Origin: Anabaena sp. FACHB-1237
GTDB taxonomy: Bacteria; Cyanobacteriota; Cyanobacteriia; Cyanobacteriales; Nostocaceae
Reading direction: 5' to 3'
Assembly: GCF_014696225.1 (NCBI RefSeq)
Contig: NZ_JACJPV010000032.1
Span: 1 to 43,396, forward strand
Length of the DNA: 43,396 bases
The translations under genes were made by a program, and so were the position numbers. Under the pieces are notes generated by a model, which saw only the letters and a program-made list of their open reading frames with translations, was not told where the DNA came from and made no database searches. Position 1 is the stretch's first letter; every line of letters starts with the position of its first letter. Below are positions 35,937 through 43,396 of the stretch, in pieces.

Positions 35937-37031
35937 GTGCCTAAGTTTCCTAAATATTTGCTAGTTGGATCAGTTGCAGCTTATAGCGGTAAATCTACAA
36001 CTGTTTTAGGTTTGTCTCATCAGCTACAACAAAAAGGTCTGGATATTGCTTATGGTAAACCTTTAGGTAATGTTGTCAGCACATCTGTTGGAATTGTGAT
36101 GGAAGAAGATGTGCAGTTTATTACTGGTAGCTTGGATTTATCAGAGAACCGCATTGCTCCTACTTTATTATCTTTGGATGAAATTAGCATTCAGAAACGA
36201 TTAAAAGGGGAAGATGTTACTAATTATCAAAGTTTACTGGAGCAAGAATATTTACAAGTTCCTAGAGGTAATTTGGTATTGTTAGAAGGTCCTGCTAATT
36301 TATCCGAAGGACTTTTGTTTGATTTATCATTACGTCAGTTATCTCAAGGTTTAGATGCATCTGTCCTATTGGTATGTCGCTATGAGTCATTAATAGCAGT
36401 AGAATCTTTATTATTTGCTAAACAACAACTAGGCAATTATTTGCTAGGCGTAGTAATTAATGATGTGCCCCATGAAACTATGAATACTGCACAAACATTA
36501 TTACGCCCCTTTTTAGAAAAACAGGGAATTGGAGTTTTAGGGATATTACCCAAAAATGATTTATTACGGAGTGTAAGTGTAGAGGAATTAGTCAAACAGT
36601 TAAAAGCGGAAGTTTTATGTCGTAGCGATCGCCTAGATTTGTTAGTAGAAAGTTTAGCCATTGGTGCAATGAATGTCAACGCAGCCGTTAAATACTTCCG
36701 CAAACGTCGTAATATGGCAGTAGTTACCGGAGGCGATCGCATAGAAATTCAACAAGCAGCCTTAGAAACATCTACACAATGTTTAATCCTCACTGGACAA
36801 CTACCACCACCATCATTTATCCTTAATCGTGCTGAAGAGTTAGAAATTCCGATCTTATCCGTTGACTTAGATACTCTTAGCACAGTGGAAATCATAGAAC
36901 GTACTTTTGGACAAGTGCGTGTTCATGAGCCTATAAAAGTTAAATGTATTCGTCAACTAATGTCAGATCACTTTGATATTGATAGGTTGTTGTTGCAGAT
37001 GGGATTAAAAACAGCGACGGTCAGATCATAA
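35937..37031 (+). CDS. P-loop NTPase with DRTGG domain (Pta N-terminal-like)
   Basis: A 364-residue protein starting at GTG (PKFPKYLLVGSVAAYSGKST), with TAGGAG ten bases upstream. Residues 1-200 form a BioD-like P-loop domain (GSVAAYSGKSTT is the Walker A). Residues 215-320 form the DRTGG domain (LAIGAMNVNAAVKYFRKRRN, VVTGGDRIEIQQAALETS). The same domain pair precedes the catalytic part of long phosphotransacetylases, but the PTA domain itself is absent. A regulatory or nucleotide-sensing role is likely; the ligand is unknown. The preceding gene is ebsA-like. Confidence 0.8.
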   Translation: MPKFPKYLLVGSVAAYSGKSTTVLGLSHQLQQKGLDIAYGKPLGNVVSTSVGIVMEEDVQFITGSLDLSENRIAPTLLSLDEISIQKRLKGEDVTNYQSLLEQEYLQVPRGNLVLLEGPANLSEGLLFDLSLRQLSQGLDASVLLVCRYESLIAVESLLFAKQQLGNYLLGVVINDVPHETMNTAQTLLRPFLEKQGIGVLGILPKNDLLRSVSVEELVKQLKAEVLCRSDRLDLLVESLAIGAMNVNAAVKYFRKRRNMAVVTGGDRIEIQQAALETSTQCLILTGQLPPPSFILNRAEELEIPILSVDLDTLSTVEIIERTFGQVRVHEPIKVKCIRQLMSDHFDIDRLLLQMGLKTATVRS

Positions 37032-37044
37032 TTGTTTAGAGTTT

Positions 37045-37108
37045 TAGGGTGCGTCAGAATCTTAAAATTGGTAATTTTAACCTAAATTATTCTGTTTGAC
37101 GCACCCTA
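37045..37108. repeat. 64-bp inverted repeat after the DRTGG gene
   Basis: TAGGGTGCGTCAGA at the left and TTTGACGCACCCTA at the right form terminal inverted repeats around about 36 bp of AT-rich DNA. It occurs right after the DRTGG stop and before the end of the convergent ycf66-like gene, so it may work as a terminator for both. Confidence 0.65.
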
Positions 37109-37147
37109 CAAACTACTACAAACTACAAAATATTCAAAAATTCATAA

Positions 37148-38062
37148 CTAGCAACTTGGGTTATTAGGTTTATTGAGTGGTATGTCTTGTGTCACAGATT
37201 CTGAATCATTTTCTTTTAGCACTTTCTGTACAGGTACAACTTCTACCATAGTAGATAAATCAACAGTAGTTTGTAGTTTTGTATCTGATTCAGAAGGTAA
37301 AGATAAATCCGTAACTTCTTCTACGGGAGATTCAGAACTTACCACTTCAACAGTAGTTTGTAGTTTTGTATCTGATTCAGAAGATAAAGATACATCCGTA
37401 ACTTCTTCTACAGGAGATTCAGAACTTACCACTTCAACAGTAGTTTGTAGTTTTGTATCTGATTCAGAAGATAAAGATACATCCGTAACTGCTTCTACAG
37501 GAGATTCAGAACTTACCACTTCAACAGTAGTTTGTAGTTTTGTATCTGATTCAGAAGATAAAGATACATCCGTAACTGCTTCTACAGGAGATTCAGAACT
37601 TACCACTTCTTGAAGTTCGGGAATATTTTCTACTGGTTGTGATGGAGATACAGGCGTTTTTTTCTGTGCCTTATTCTTCACAGCACCAACAAAATTACCA
37701 ATAAATGTTTGTAACTTAGTCCAGTTTTTCTGGACGGACAACTTAGAGATAGTTTCTTGCAAACTCACCTTAATCAAAGCTACACTAGGCAAAGGCGTTT
37801 GTTGTACCTCTGGAACAAGTTGACGACGGAGAGATAAAGTTTGCCAACCAAACCATACCAACAACGACACACTAGCCAAATGTCCCAATAATAAGCCCCC
37901 AGTAATATGGGGTGCAAAAATCCATAATGTTAAAGCATAAAAGAAACCTACACCACTCCAGATAAAATCATTTTTACGATGAATTTCTGGAAGCAAGAAA
38001 GCAGATAAGTAAATAGCTAAACTACCCAGTACAACTGTTAAAGAAAGGAAATAGGCCAGCAT
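37148..38062 (-). CDS. ycf66: Ycf66-family membrane protein with repeated tail
   Basis: A 304-residue protein. Residues 1-85 form the Ycf66 domain with three helices: YFLSLTVVLGSLAIYLSAFL, WSGVGFFYALTLWIFAPHIT and GGLLLGHLASVSLLVWFGWQ followed by TLSLRRQL. Ycf66 is found in cyanobacteria and some plastid genomes, with unknown function. A charged linker follows. Then come about four copies of a 29-residue acidic repeat (VVSSESPVEAVTDVSLSSES then DTKLQTTVE), coded by an 87-bp unit at 37262-37608. The repeats are nearly identical in DNA, so recent expansion or contraction is likely. No similar tail is expected in all homologues; check the length in relatives. Confidence 0.82.
   Translation of the reverse strand: MLAYFLSLTVVLGSLAIYLSAFLLPEIHRKNDFIWSGVGFFYALTLWIFAPHITGGLLLGHLASVSLLVWFGWQTLSLRRQLVPEVQQTPLPSVALIKVSLQETISKLSVQKNWTKLQTFIGNFVGAVKNKAQKKTPVSPSQPVENIPELQEVVSSESPVEAVTDVSLSSESDTKLQTTVEVVSSESPVEAVTDVSLSSESDTKLQTTVEVVSSESPVEEVTDVSLSSESDTKLQTTVEVVSSESPVEEVTDLSLPSESDTKLQTTVDLSTMVEVVPVQKVLKENDSESVTQDIPLNKPNNPSC
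37262..37608 (-). repeat. 87-bp coding tandem repeat in ycf66
   Basis: Four in-frame units of 87 bp, containing TCAACAGTAGTTTGTAGTTT and GATTCAGAACTTACCACTTC (plus strand). Units two to four differ by only a few bases (for example ACTTCTTCTAC against ACTGCTTCTAC), while the unit nearest 37262 is more diverged. Confidence 0.9.
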
Positions 38063-38308
38063 TTTTTTTAGGCTCCAGTTTAATCAATATGTGCCACTAC
38101 TTTAATTTCGCAAATTTTGTCACTAAATTGTTGACTTAGATACAAAATAAAACTAAATATCTGTATTGCCTGTAAATTTCATCTATCTACATCAACTCTT
38201 AATATCTTCTTTAGAAGTGAACTGAAAATCTCAGATTACCCTTAAAGAAGAAAGGATCTACAAGAGTTAGCCACATAATTTAGCCACATAAGTTAGTCAG
38301 ATAAATTT

Positions 38309-39742
38309 ATGACCCTACAAAGTTTTGGTGTGATTGGATTAGCCGTTATGGGCGAAAACATTGCTCTAAACGTTGAGCGTAATGGCTTTCCAATAGCAGT
38401 GTACAACCGTTCTCGTGAAAAGACCGATGCCTTCATGTCCAACCGTGCCACAGGCCGTAATGTCAAAGCTGCTTTTACCTTAGAAGAATTTGTCGCCTCA
38501 TTAGAACGCCCCCGCAAAATTCTAGTAATGGTACAAGCTGGTAAGCCTGTTGATGCGGTAATTCAACAACTTAAACCTTTATTACAAGAAGGAGATATCA
38601 TCATTGATGGTGGTAACTCTTGGTTTGAAGACACTGAAAGACGCACTCAAGAATTAGAACCCATCGGCTTACGCTATATTGGTATGGGAGTCAGTGGTGG
38701 AGAAGAAGGCGCGTTAAATGGTCCTTCTTTAATGCCAGGTGGTACAAAGAGTTCTTATGAATATCTTTCTCCCATTTTCAACAAAATCGCCGCACAAGTT
38801 GATGATGGTGCTTGTGTAACCTATATTGGACCTGGTGGTTCTGGTCACTACGTAAAAATGGTTCACAACGGTATTGAGTATGGCGATATGCAGTTAATTG
38901 CAGAGGCTTACGATTTACTGAAAAATATCGGTGGTTTAAATGCCCAACAATTGCATGAAGTATTTAGCGATTGGAATAAAACCGATGAACTCAATTCCTT
39001 CTTAATTGAGATTACAGCTAATATTTTCCCATACGTTGATCCAGAAACTAAGAAACCCTTAGTAGATTTAATTGTAGACGCTGCTGGACAAAAAGGAACT
39101 GGTCGCTGGACAGTACAAACTGCGTTAGAATTAGGCGTTGCTGTACCTACAATCATTGCGGCGGTAAATTCCCGAATTTTATCTTCTATCAGAGATGAAC
39201 GAATTGCTGCTTCTAAACAATTAACTGGACCTGTTCCTGCTAAATACTGTGGTGATATCAAAACCTTTGTGAATATGGTACGGGATGCGCTGTACTGTTC
39301 TAAGATTTGTTCTTATGCACAAGGTATGGCTTTATTATCCACAGCGTCTAAAACCTATAATTGGGATTTGAATTTAGGGGAAATGGCACGTATTTGGAAG
39401 GGTGGTTGTATTATTCGCGCTGGTTTCTTGAATAAAATTAAGAAAGCGTTTGATGAAAATTCTACCTTACCTAACTTGTTGTTAGCACCTGAGTTTAAAC
39501 AAACAATTCTCGATAGACAAGCAGCTTGGCGGGAAGTAATTGTTACTGCGGCAAAGTTTGGTATTCCTGTACCTGCTTTTAGTGCGTCTTTGGATTATTT
39601 TGACAGCTACCGTAGAGAACGTTTACCACAAAACTTAACTCAAGCACAACGCGACTATTTTGGTGCTCATACTTATCTGCGTACAGATAAAGCCGGAGTA
39701 TTCCACACAGAGTGGGTTCCTATTACTGAAAGCAAGAAGTAA
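38309..39742 (+). CDS. gnd: 6-phosphogluconate dehydrogenase, decarboxylating
   Basis: A 477-residue cytosolic enzyme of the oxidative pentose phosphate pathway. It converts 6-phosphogluconate to ribulose 5-phosphate and supplies NADPH, mainly in the dark or in heterocysts. The dinucleotide loop GLAVMGENIALN is at the start and NRSREKT recognises the NADP phosphate. Substrate motifs are YIGMGVSGGEEGALNGPSLM and VKMVHNGIEYGDMQLIAEAY, including the catalytic Lys, and YFGAHTYLRTDKAG is near the C-terminus. Length is standard. Upstream (38266-38307) lies a triple repeat of TTAGCCACATAA-like units directly before the ATG. It ends about 100 bp before another repeat-rich spacer. Confidence 0.97.
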   Translation: MTLQSFGVIGLAVMGENIALNVERNGFPIAVYNRSREKTDAFMSNRATGRNVKAAFTLEEFVASLERPRKILVMVQAGKPVDAVIQQLKPLLQEGDIIIDGGNSWFEDTERRTQELEPIGLRYIGMGVSGGEEGALNGPSLMPGGTKSSYEYLSPIFNKIAAQVDDGACVTYIGPGGSGHYVKMVHNGIEYGDMQLIAEAYDLLKNIGGLNAQQLHEVFSDWNKTDELNSFLIEITANIFPYVDPETKKPLVDLIVDAAGQKGTGRWTVQTALELGVAVPTIIAAVNSRILSSIRDERIAASKQLTGPVPAKYCGDIKTFVNMVRDALYCSKICSYAQGMALLSTASKTYNWDLNLGEMARIWKGGCIIRAGFLNKIKKAFDENSTLPNLLLAPEFKQTILDRQAAWREVIVTAAKFGIPVPAFSASLDYFDSYRRERLPQNLTQAQRDYFGAHTYLRTDKAGVFHTEWVPITESKK

Positions 39743-39847
39743 GCATTAATTAATTAATTAATTAGCTGTCAGCCGTCAGTCGTCAGCCATGAGTTTTTTG
39801 AATTTAAGCTGACAACTGATAGCTGATAACTAATTACTGATAACTAA
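39743..39847. repeat. tandem TGATAACTAATTAC and GTCAGCC repeats
   Basis: CTGTCAGCCGTCAGTCGTCA followed by CTGATAACTAATTACTGATA in several overlapping units. Short tandem repeats of this kind are frequent in Nostocales spacers. The last unit overlaps the DUF1361 stop. Confidence 0.7.
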
Positions 39848-40486
39848 TTACTGATAACTGATAGATGAATCTTGATATTGTTTACTAATTCCTAAGTTAA
39901 TTTGTTTCATGAGCGAATATAAACCTAAGAGAATTATGAATGTAATAAAAATAATGATTAATGGTTGTTTACCAAGTATTTCTTCAATACCTTTAGTAAT
40001 AATTGCATCAGGCTGAGTCACAAGATCCCAACTATTGAAGCGTAGAAACCTCCCCCAATAAATACCAATAGAATTGAGAATATGGGTAATTAATTCTGCC
40101 GTGAAAATCCATGAACTTTTACCAATTTTGTGAAAATAATGACCCATATTAATTAAGGAAATAACATAAGCCTGAAATCCTGCCATAATCACAACAAAAT
40201 ATACCGGAAATAACACGATAGCAATAATCCATACTGATTGCACTCGACGAATATCATCTATTAAGTGAATCACATCTGTTAATAAATAAGGTGCATTAGG
40301 TAAAAAAGTGTAAAATACGATAAATCCTAACCACCATAACCAAGTTTGTCCGCGTTTTTTCCTAAATAACCAAACACTTAACGCTAAGGGTATAAATGCT
40401 AAAAATAAATTCCATGTCATCCAGCGCATATTGATTTGTAATACTTGGATAACTGTAGCAATTAAGTTCATCATTTCTGTTTTCAT
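39848..40486 (-). CDS. DUF1361 membrane protein
   Basis: A 212-residue protein of five to six membrane helices. WMTWNLFLAFIPLALSVWLF, TWLWWLGFIVFYTFLPNAPY and LLTDVIHLIDDIRR match the start of DUF1361 proteins, with the conserved NAPY-LTD motif. The family has no known biochemical function. It lies alone between gnd and a lipoprotein gene. Met 5 of the frame (MMNLIATV) is an alternative start. Confidence 0.8.
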   Translation of the reverse strand: MKTEMMNLIATVIQVLQINMRWMTWNLFLAFIPLALSVWLFRKKRGQTWLWWLGFIVFYTFLPNAPYLLTDVIHLIDDIRRVQSVWIIAIVLFPVYFVVIMAGFQAYVISLINMGHYFHKIGKSSWIFTAELITHILNSIGIYWGRFLRFNSWDLVTQPDAIITKGIEEILGKQPLIIIFITFIILLGLYSLMKQINLGISKQYQDSSISYQ

Positions 40487-40696
40487 AGTTTTCTCAGAAG
40501 TATTTTAGAAAATGTTATCGTACAATTTTATTCAAGTTTATTTAATTTTACCCTCAGATTATTTTCTAATATAACTAGCAATTGTCATAATTTTTAGAAA
40601 TTATCTCTAAAATAAAGTAATATTTTTCTTAATAGCTACAATAATTTTTTGTCAATTCCACATTTTTCGTTAGTGATTTTGGTAAGTTAGTAACAT

Positions 40697-40727
40697 AAAA
40701 ACCTCAACCGAGAAAGTCGAGGTTATT
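40697..40727 (-). terminator. bidirectional hairpin after the lipoprotein gene
   Basis: On the minus strand AACCTCGAC pairs with GTTGAGGTT (nine pairs including one G-T) around TTTCTCG and is followed by TTTT. It is about 50 bp past the stop of the lipoprotein gene at 40778. The plus-strand side also has ATTTTG. Confidence 0.65.
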
Positions 40728-40777
40728 TTGTTAAGTGCGGGGAGAAAATTCTTTATTCTGACTCCGTGACTCGGTGA

Positions 40778-41248
40778 CTACTTAGGCTGACTACAATAAG
40801 TATTGAGTTCTTTTCCTAAGTTATCTAAATCTTTGCCAGCAGTATTAGCTGCGGTTGTGAGGGTAGCATCTATTTGTTTTCTAGCATTTTTTATTGTAAT
40901 TCTGCCTGGTACTGATGCTTCCGCTGTTTTAGTATCTCCCAGGGCTTTTGATGCTTTTGCTATGGACTGAGATAGCTTATCAAATATTTTTACAAATTTA
41001 TTTTGATATTCTGTGAGTTGAGGATCCTTCAATTTTAGTTTTTCTAATGATTTAGTAGTGTTATGTAGATCCTTGGATAGTTGTAAACTGGTTGATACTT
41101 GTTGACCTTTCTTTGTGTCAATTAATGATATACCTTGGTTAACTGTGGTAATCAATTTTTGACATTGGGAGGTTTTACTTTCGCTACAACTCGTAATGAA
41201 AATGGCTAGGGTTAAGCTAATTGGAGCGATTATTTTAGAATAAGACAT
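40778..41248 (-). CDS. small helical lipoprotein, unknown function
   Basis: A 156-residue protein. MSYSKIIAPISLTLAIFITS followed by Cys is a lipoprotein signal with lipobox IFITS|C (Cys21). The mature part is almost all helical and Lys/Thr/Ser-rich (LQLSKDLHNTTKSLEKLKLK, KFVKIFDKLSQSIAKASKAL), with a second Cys near the end (TYCSQPK) that could pair with CQ at residue 29. Such proteins are common in cyanobacteria without a known role. Alone on the minus strand, with a terminator downstream. Confidence 0.75.
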   Translation of the reverse strand: MSYSKIIAPISLTLAIFITSCSESKTSQCQKLITTVNQGISLIDTKKGQQVSTSLQLSKDLHNTTKSLEKLKLKDPQLTEYQNKFVKIFDKLSQSIAKASKALGDTKTAEASVPGRITIKNARKQIDATLTTAANTAGKDLDNLGKELNTYCSQPK

Positions 41249-41656
41249 ACCTAACTCTATAACCTTTATCTACATATCTTTTTAAAATGCTTGGATGCAA
41301 ACACAGAGATTAAACCCAAGTAAAACGGAAGTTAAACCTATGATTATCGGGGCACAATGGTAAATAAATGATAGCATAAGTTAGAAAATTCGGCTGTGCT
41401 GAATTAGAGTATGAAATGGAAAAGTTACAAAAATGAAAGTCTTACTCTTGTATACCTGGAATGCCTTTGCGTCAAACCTTGATTATACCCTCAATCAGCA
41501 ACGCCGAAAATTCTAGTGTTAATTTCTGCTGTATTGAATTTGTGTACAACATTTAAACTGAACAATGCCAATATTTCCACTGGAATCTAGTCTGATGATA
41601 ATATAAATAGTTAGCTATTTAGCTATCTCCCATCACCAATTAATTACCCATGACCT
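41249..41656. other. 408-bp spacer between lipoprotein gene and tadA
   Basis: The genes are divergent, so both promoters lie here. A 27-codon frame at 41433-41516 (MKVLLLYTWNAFASNLDYTL then NQQRRKF) is open but has no recognisable family. TTGATTATACCCTCAATCAG (41479-41498) holds a short dyad (TTGATTA...CAATCA). I see no convincing RNA. Confidence 0.4.
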
Positions 41657-42130
41657 ATGTTAAACTATTTACAACATCAAAAATGGATGAATTATGCCTT
41701 AGAATTAGCAAATAGGGCAGGTGAAGCGGGAGAAATTCCAGTGGGGGCAGTAATTATTGACCCCAAAGGCGATTTAATTGCAGTAGGGGAAAATCGTAAA
41801 GAACGAGACAAAGACCCTACTGCTCACGCAGAAGTCATAGCTATTCGCGCTGCTAGTGAACATTTGCATAGTTGGCGTTTGCTTCACTGCAGCTTGTACG
41901 TAACCTTAGAACCTTGTCCTATGTGCGCTGGTGCCATCATTCATGCGCGATTGGGAACTATTATTTATGGTGTGGACGATACTAAAACTGGCGCAATTCG
42001 TACTGTTATTAACATTCCTGATCATCTGGTGTCTAATCATCGTTTGCAAGTGTTGGGAGGTATTATGGAATCGGCCTGTCGAGAACAACTACAGAAGTGG
42101 TTTTTACTTCACCGTCAGCATCAGAAATAA
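41657..42130 (+). CDS. tadA: tRNA adenosine(34) deaminase TadA
   Basis: A 157-residue zinc deaminase that converts A34 of tRNA-Arg(ACG) to inosine. The catalytic site is intact: H57-A-E59 in DPTAHAEVIAIRAA, and P86-C-P-M-C90 in LEPCPMCAGAIIHARLG. The N-terminus WMNYALELANRAGEAGEIPV is typical of TadA, and the length fits. A plsC-like gene begins 111 bp downstream on the same strand. Confidence 0.94.
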   Translation: MLNYLQHQKWMNYALELANRAGEAGEIPVGAVIIDPKGDLIAVGENRKERDKDPTAHAEVIAIRAASEHLHSWRLLHCSLYVTLEPCPMCAGAIIHARLGTIIYGVDDTKTGAIRTVINIPDHLVSNHRLQVLGGIMESACREQLQKWFLLHRQHQK

Positions 42131-42241
42131 CAGACAAATATCAAACTGTCCAGATACTAGCACAAAAATTACCCAAGAAAATTTACGGTGGAAGTAATTA
42201 AGTTTGTGTCACATTAGACTCAAGAAGTAATATCCACTGTT

Positions 42242-43006
42242 ATGATGAAATTTTTATCTGCTTGTACTTTCTACAATAAAAACCTGACAAATACAGGAAA
42301 TACTTTAGTACCTGAAAATACTTCCCGGGTTTCTTCTTGGTTAGTTCCCATAGCGTATTTTTTAGGACGTTATTTTGTCATACCAGCATATTTTGGCAAT
42401 ATTAAAATTACAGGACAAGAATATTTACCTACGGATGGTCCAGTAATTTTTGCCCCTACTCATCGTTCTCGTTGGGATTCGCTATTATTACCTTATGCGG
42501 CTGGTCGTCATGTTACAGGACGAGATATGCGGTTTATGGTGACAATTAATGAGTGTAAGGGATTACAGGGTTGGTTAGTACGGCACTTAGGAGGGTTTGC
42601 TGTAAATATTGATCGTCCAGCGATCGCCACCTTGCGTCATGTGTTAGATTTAATGCAGCAGAAGCAAATGTTAGTCATTTATCCTGAAGGAGGGATATTT
42701 CGAGACGGTAAAATTCACACATTAAAACCTGGTATTTCTCGTTTAGCACTCACAGCTGAATCTAATTATCCCGGTTTAGGCATTAAAATCATACCGGTAG
42801 CAATTCAATATAGTCAACCCTATCCTAATTGGGGAACGAATATCAATATTCATATTAGTGAACATATTGATGTGGTAAATTATCTTGAAGGAAATTTAAA
42901 ATCTCAAGCAAAGAAACTAACCGCAGATTTAACCAATGAATTACAAAAGTTAACCTATCAACAATCGGAAAATAATCCCCATATTTTAGCAGAAATACGT
43001 AGTTAG
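42242..43006 (+). CDS. PlsC-like acylglycerol-phosphate acyltransferase
   Basis: A 254-residue membrane-associated acyltransferase. The catalytic HX4D is H74-RSRW-D79 (APTHRSRWDSLLLPYA). The other family blocks are GGFAVNIDRPA and the glycerol-phosphate motif YPEGGIFRDGKIHTLKPGIS. The enzyme is expected to esterify the sn-2 position of lysophosphatidate or a related lipid. Acceptor specificity is unknown, because cyanobacteria carry several paralogues. Two adjacent ATGs exist, and either could start translation. It is the last intact gene before the methyltransferase remnant. Confidence 0.85.
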   Translation: MMKFLSACTFYNKNLTNTGNTLVPENTSRVSSWLVPIAYFLGRYFVIPAYFGNIKITGQEYLPTDGPVIFAPTHRSRWDSLLLPYAAGRHVTGRDMRFMVTINECKGLQGWLVRHLGGFAVNIDRPAIATLRHVLDLMQQKQMLVIYPEGGIFRDGKIHTLKPGISRLALTAESNYPGLGIKIIPVAIQYSQPYPNWGTNINIHISEHIDVVNYLEGNLKSQAKKLTADLTNELQKLTYQQSENNPHILAEIRS

Positions 43007-43010
43007 TAAG

Positions 43011-43270
43011 TAATTTGGTAAAAATAAACGGCACTTGGGTGATCATGGTAAATTGTCTGCTGCTTATGTAGCATTAATTTGTCAATATTTATCTGATTTC
43101 TTTTTATTTGAAAATGTTAAGGGTTTAAGTAGAACTGACAAACACCTTGTATTTTATTAATCTTTAAGATAACAATTGTAAACTGTTGGCTATGCTTTAA
43201 CTGAACGTTTAATTAATTGTCTGGAATATGGTGTACCTCAAGATAGAAAAAGAGTTATTTTAATTGGTTT
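43011..43270 (+). pseudogene. C5-cytosine DNA methyltransferase remnant
   Basis: One frame (43014-43160) reads GDHGKLSAAYVALICQYLSD then FFLFENVKGLSRTDKHLVFY and a stop. A second (about 43180-43270) reads GYALTERLINCLEYGVPQDR then KRVILIG. FFLFENVKGL is the ENV block (motif VI) and YGVPQDRKRVILIG is motif VIII of C5 methyltransferases. The catalytic PCQ block and AdoMet-binding start are missing, frames are shifted and stops interrupt. At GLIG-type residue 43270 the homology stops exactly where AGGACTTACGC begins, so a miniature element cut the gene. It may have belonged to a restriction-modification system. Confidence 0.75.
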
Positions 43271-43396
43271 AGGACTTACGCATTGACAAAAAACATTATC
43301 TATGTATTCTAGATCATGCGATCGCTATTAAGATTAGCAAAAATATGCTCACGTACAACTAAAGTAAACAGATTCCTCTGTACTTCATACCAGTTG
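43271..43396 (+). mobile_element. miniature element, family A-like (runs off window)
   Basis: Begins AGGACTTACGCATTGACAAA, and the window ends in CATACCAGTTG, which is the family A right end (CCAGTTGCGTAAGTCCT) lacking its last ten bases. The interior is unlike family A copies 1-4. If the next bases are CGTAAGTCCT, the element is about 136 bp. It interrupts the methyltransferase remnant. Confidence 0.6.

Noticed and set aside
37262..37608. Regular repeats as a possible CRISPR array
   Set aside because: Units are contiguous and in-frame with no variable spacers. The same holds for 23152-23369 and 15706-15786.
37173..37613. 146-codon open frame antisense to ycf66
   Set aside because: Created by the 87-bp tandem repeat; the minus frame has the Ycf66 domain.
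41433..41516. 27-codon frame as a small gene
   Set aside because: No ribosome site, no family, and in a divergent promoter spacer; noted only in the spacer entry.

Overview
The window is chromosomal DNA from an AT-rich cyanobacterium, most likely a filamentous Nostocales (Anabaena/Dolichospermum/Aphanizomenon type). The evidence is the gene content: NdhS of the photosynthetic NDH-1 complex, ChlB of dark-operative protochlorophyllide reductase, a PucC-like chlorophyll-family carrier, Ycf66, an EbsA-like pilus protein and DUF4168/DUF1361 proteins. HIP1 octamers (GCGATCGC) are scattered through many genes, and the spacers are rich in miniature elements. The genus is inference.

Layout. 1-130: edge of a decayed IS607-type tnpB. 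138-12280: almost all minus strand, with ndhS, rodA, mrp, a pabC/pabAB pair for p-aminobenzoate, a broken Rpn-family nuclease gene, an inositol-monophosphatase-family gene, a PucC-like carrier, an MBL-fold hydrolase and surE. 12281-14345: two gene-poor spacers with repeats and a possible small secreted peptide. 14346-20187: class A beta-lactamase-like serine hydrolase, nadC, an acyltransferase-3 membrane protein, and a DUF1517-like plus lipoprotein pair. 20258-22840: chlB and yebC. 23019-25238: a secreted protein made of LNP-X repeats behind a consensus promoter, then a seven-repeat FG-GAP protein. 25504-29193: pepP, a truncated HipA-like fragment and ftsH. 29845-31756: a glycosyltransferase-TPR protein and a DUF4168 protein. 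32291: stub of an IS607 tnpA. 32872-37031: a ClC-type anion channel with CBS domains, tRNA-Glu(UUC), an ebsA-like gene and a DRTGG-domain P-loop protein. 37148-43006: Ycf66 with an 87-bp repeat tail, gnd, a DUF1361 protein, a lipoprotein, tadA and a plsC-like acyltransferase. 43011-43396: a decayed C5 DNA methyltransferase abutting a miniature element that runs off the window.

Most genes are housekeeping and are not arranged as one system. The most informative structure is in the spacers. At least five families of miniature inverted-repeat elements can be recognised by comparing copies inside the window. Two loci preserve both an empty and a filled version of the same insertion site. These support TA target duplication for the TAAGCTGTTGTGC family and show elements nested inside other elements. 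Several gene remnants (HipA-like, C5 methyltransferase, IS607 tnpA) end exactly at element boundaries. I see no CRISPR array, no complete insertion sequence, no toxin-antitoxin or defence operon, and no secondary-metabolite cluster. The best candidates for new biology are the LNP-X repeat protein with its promoter and leader hairpin, and the ClC protein with a proline at the filter position and no internal proton glutamate.
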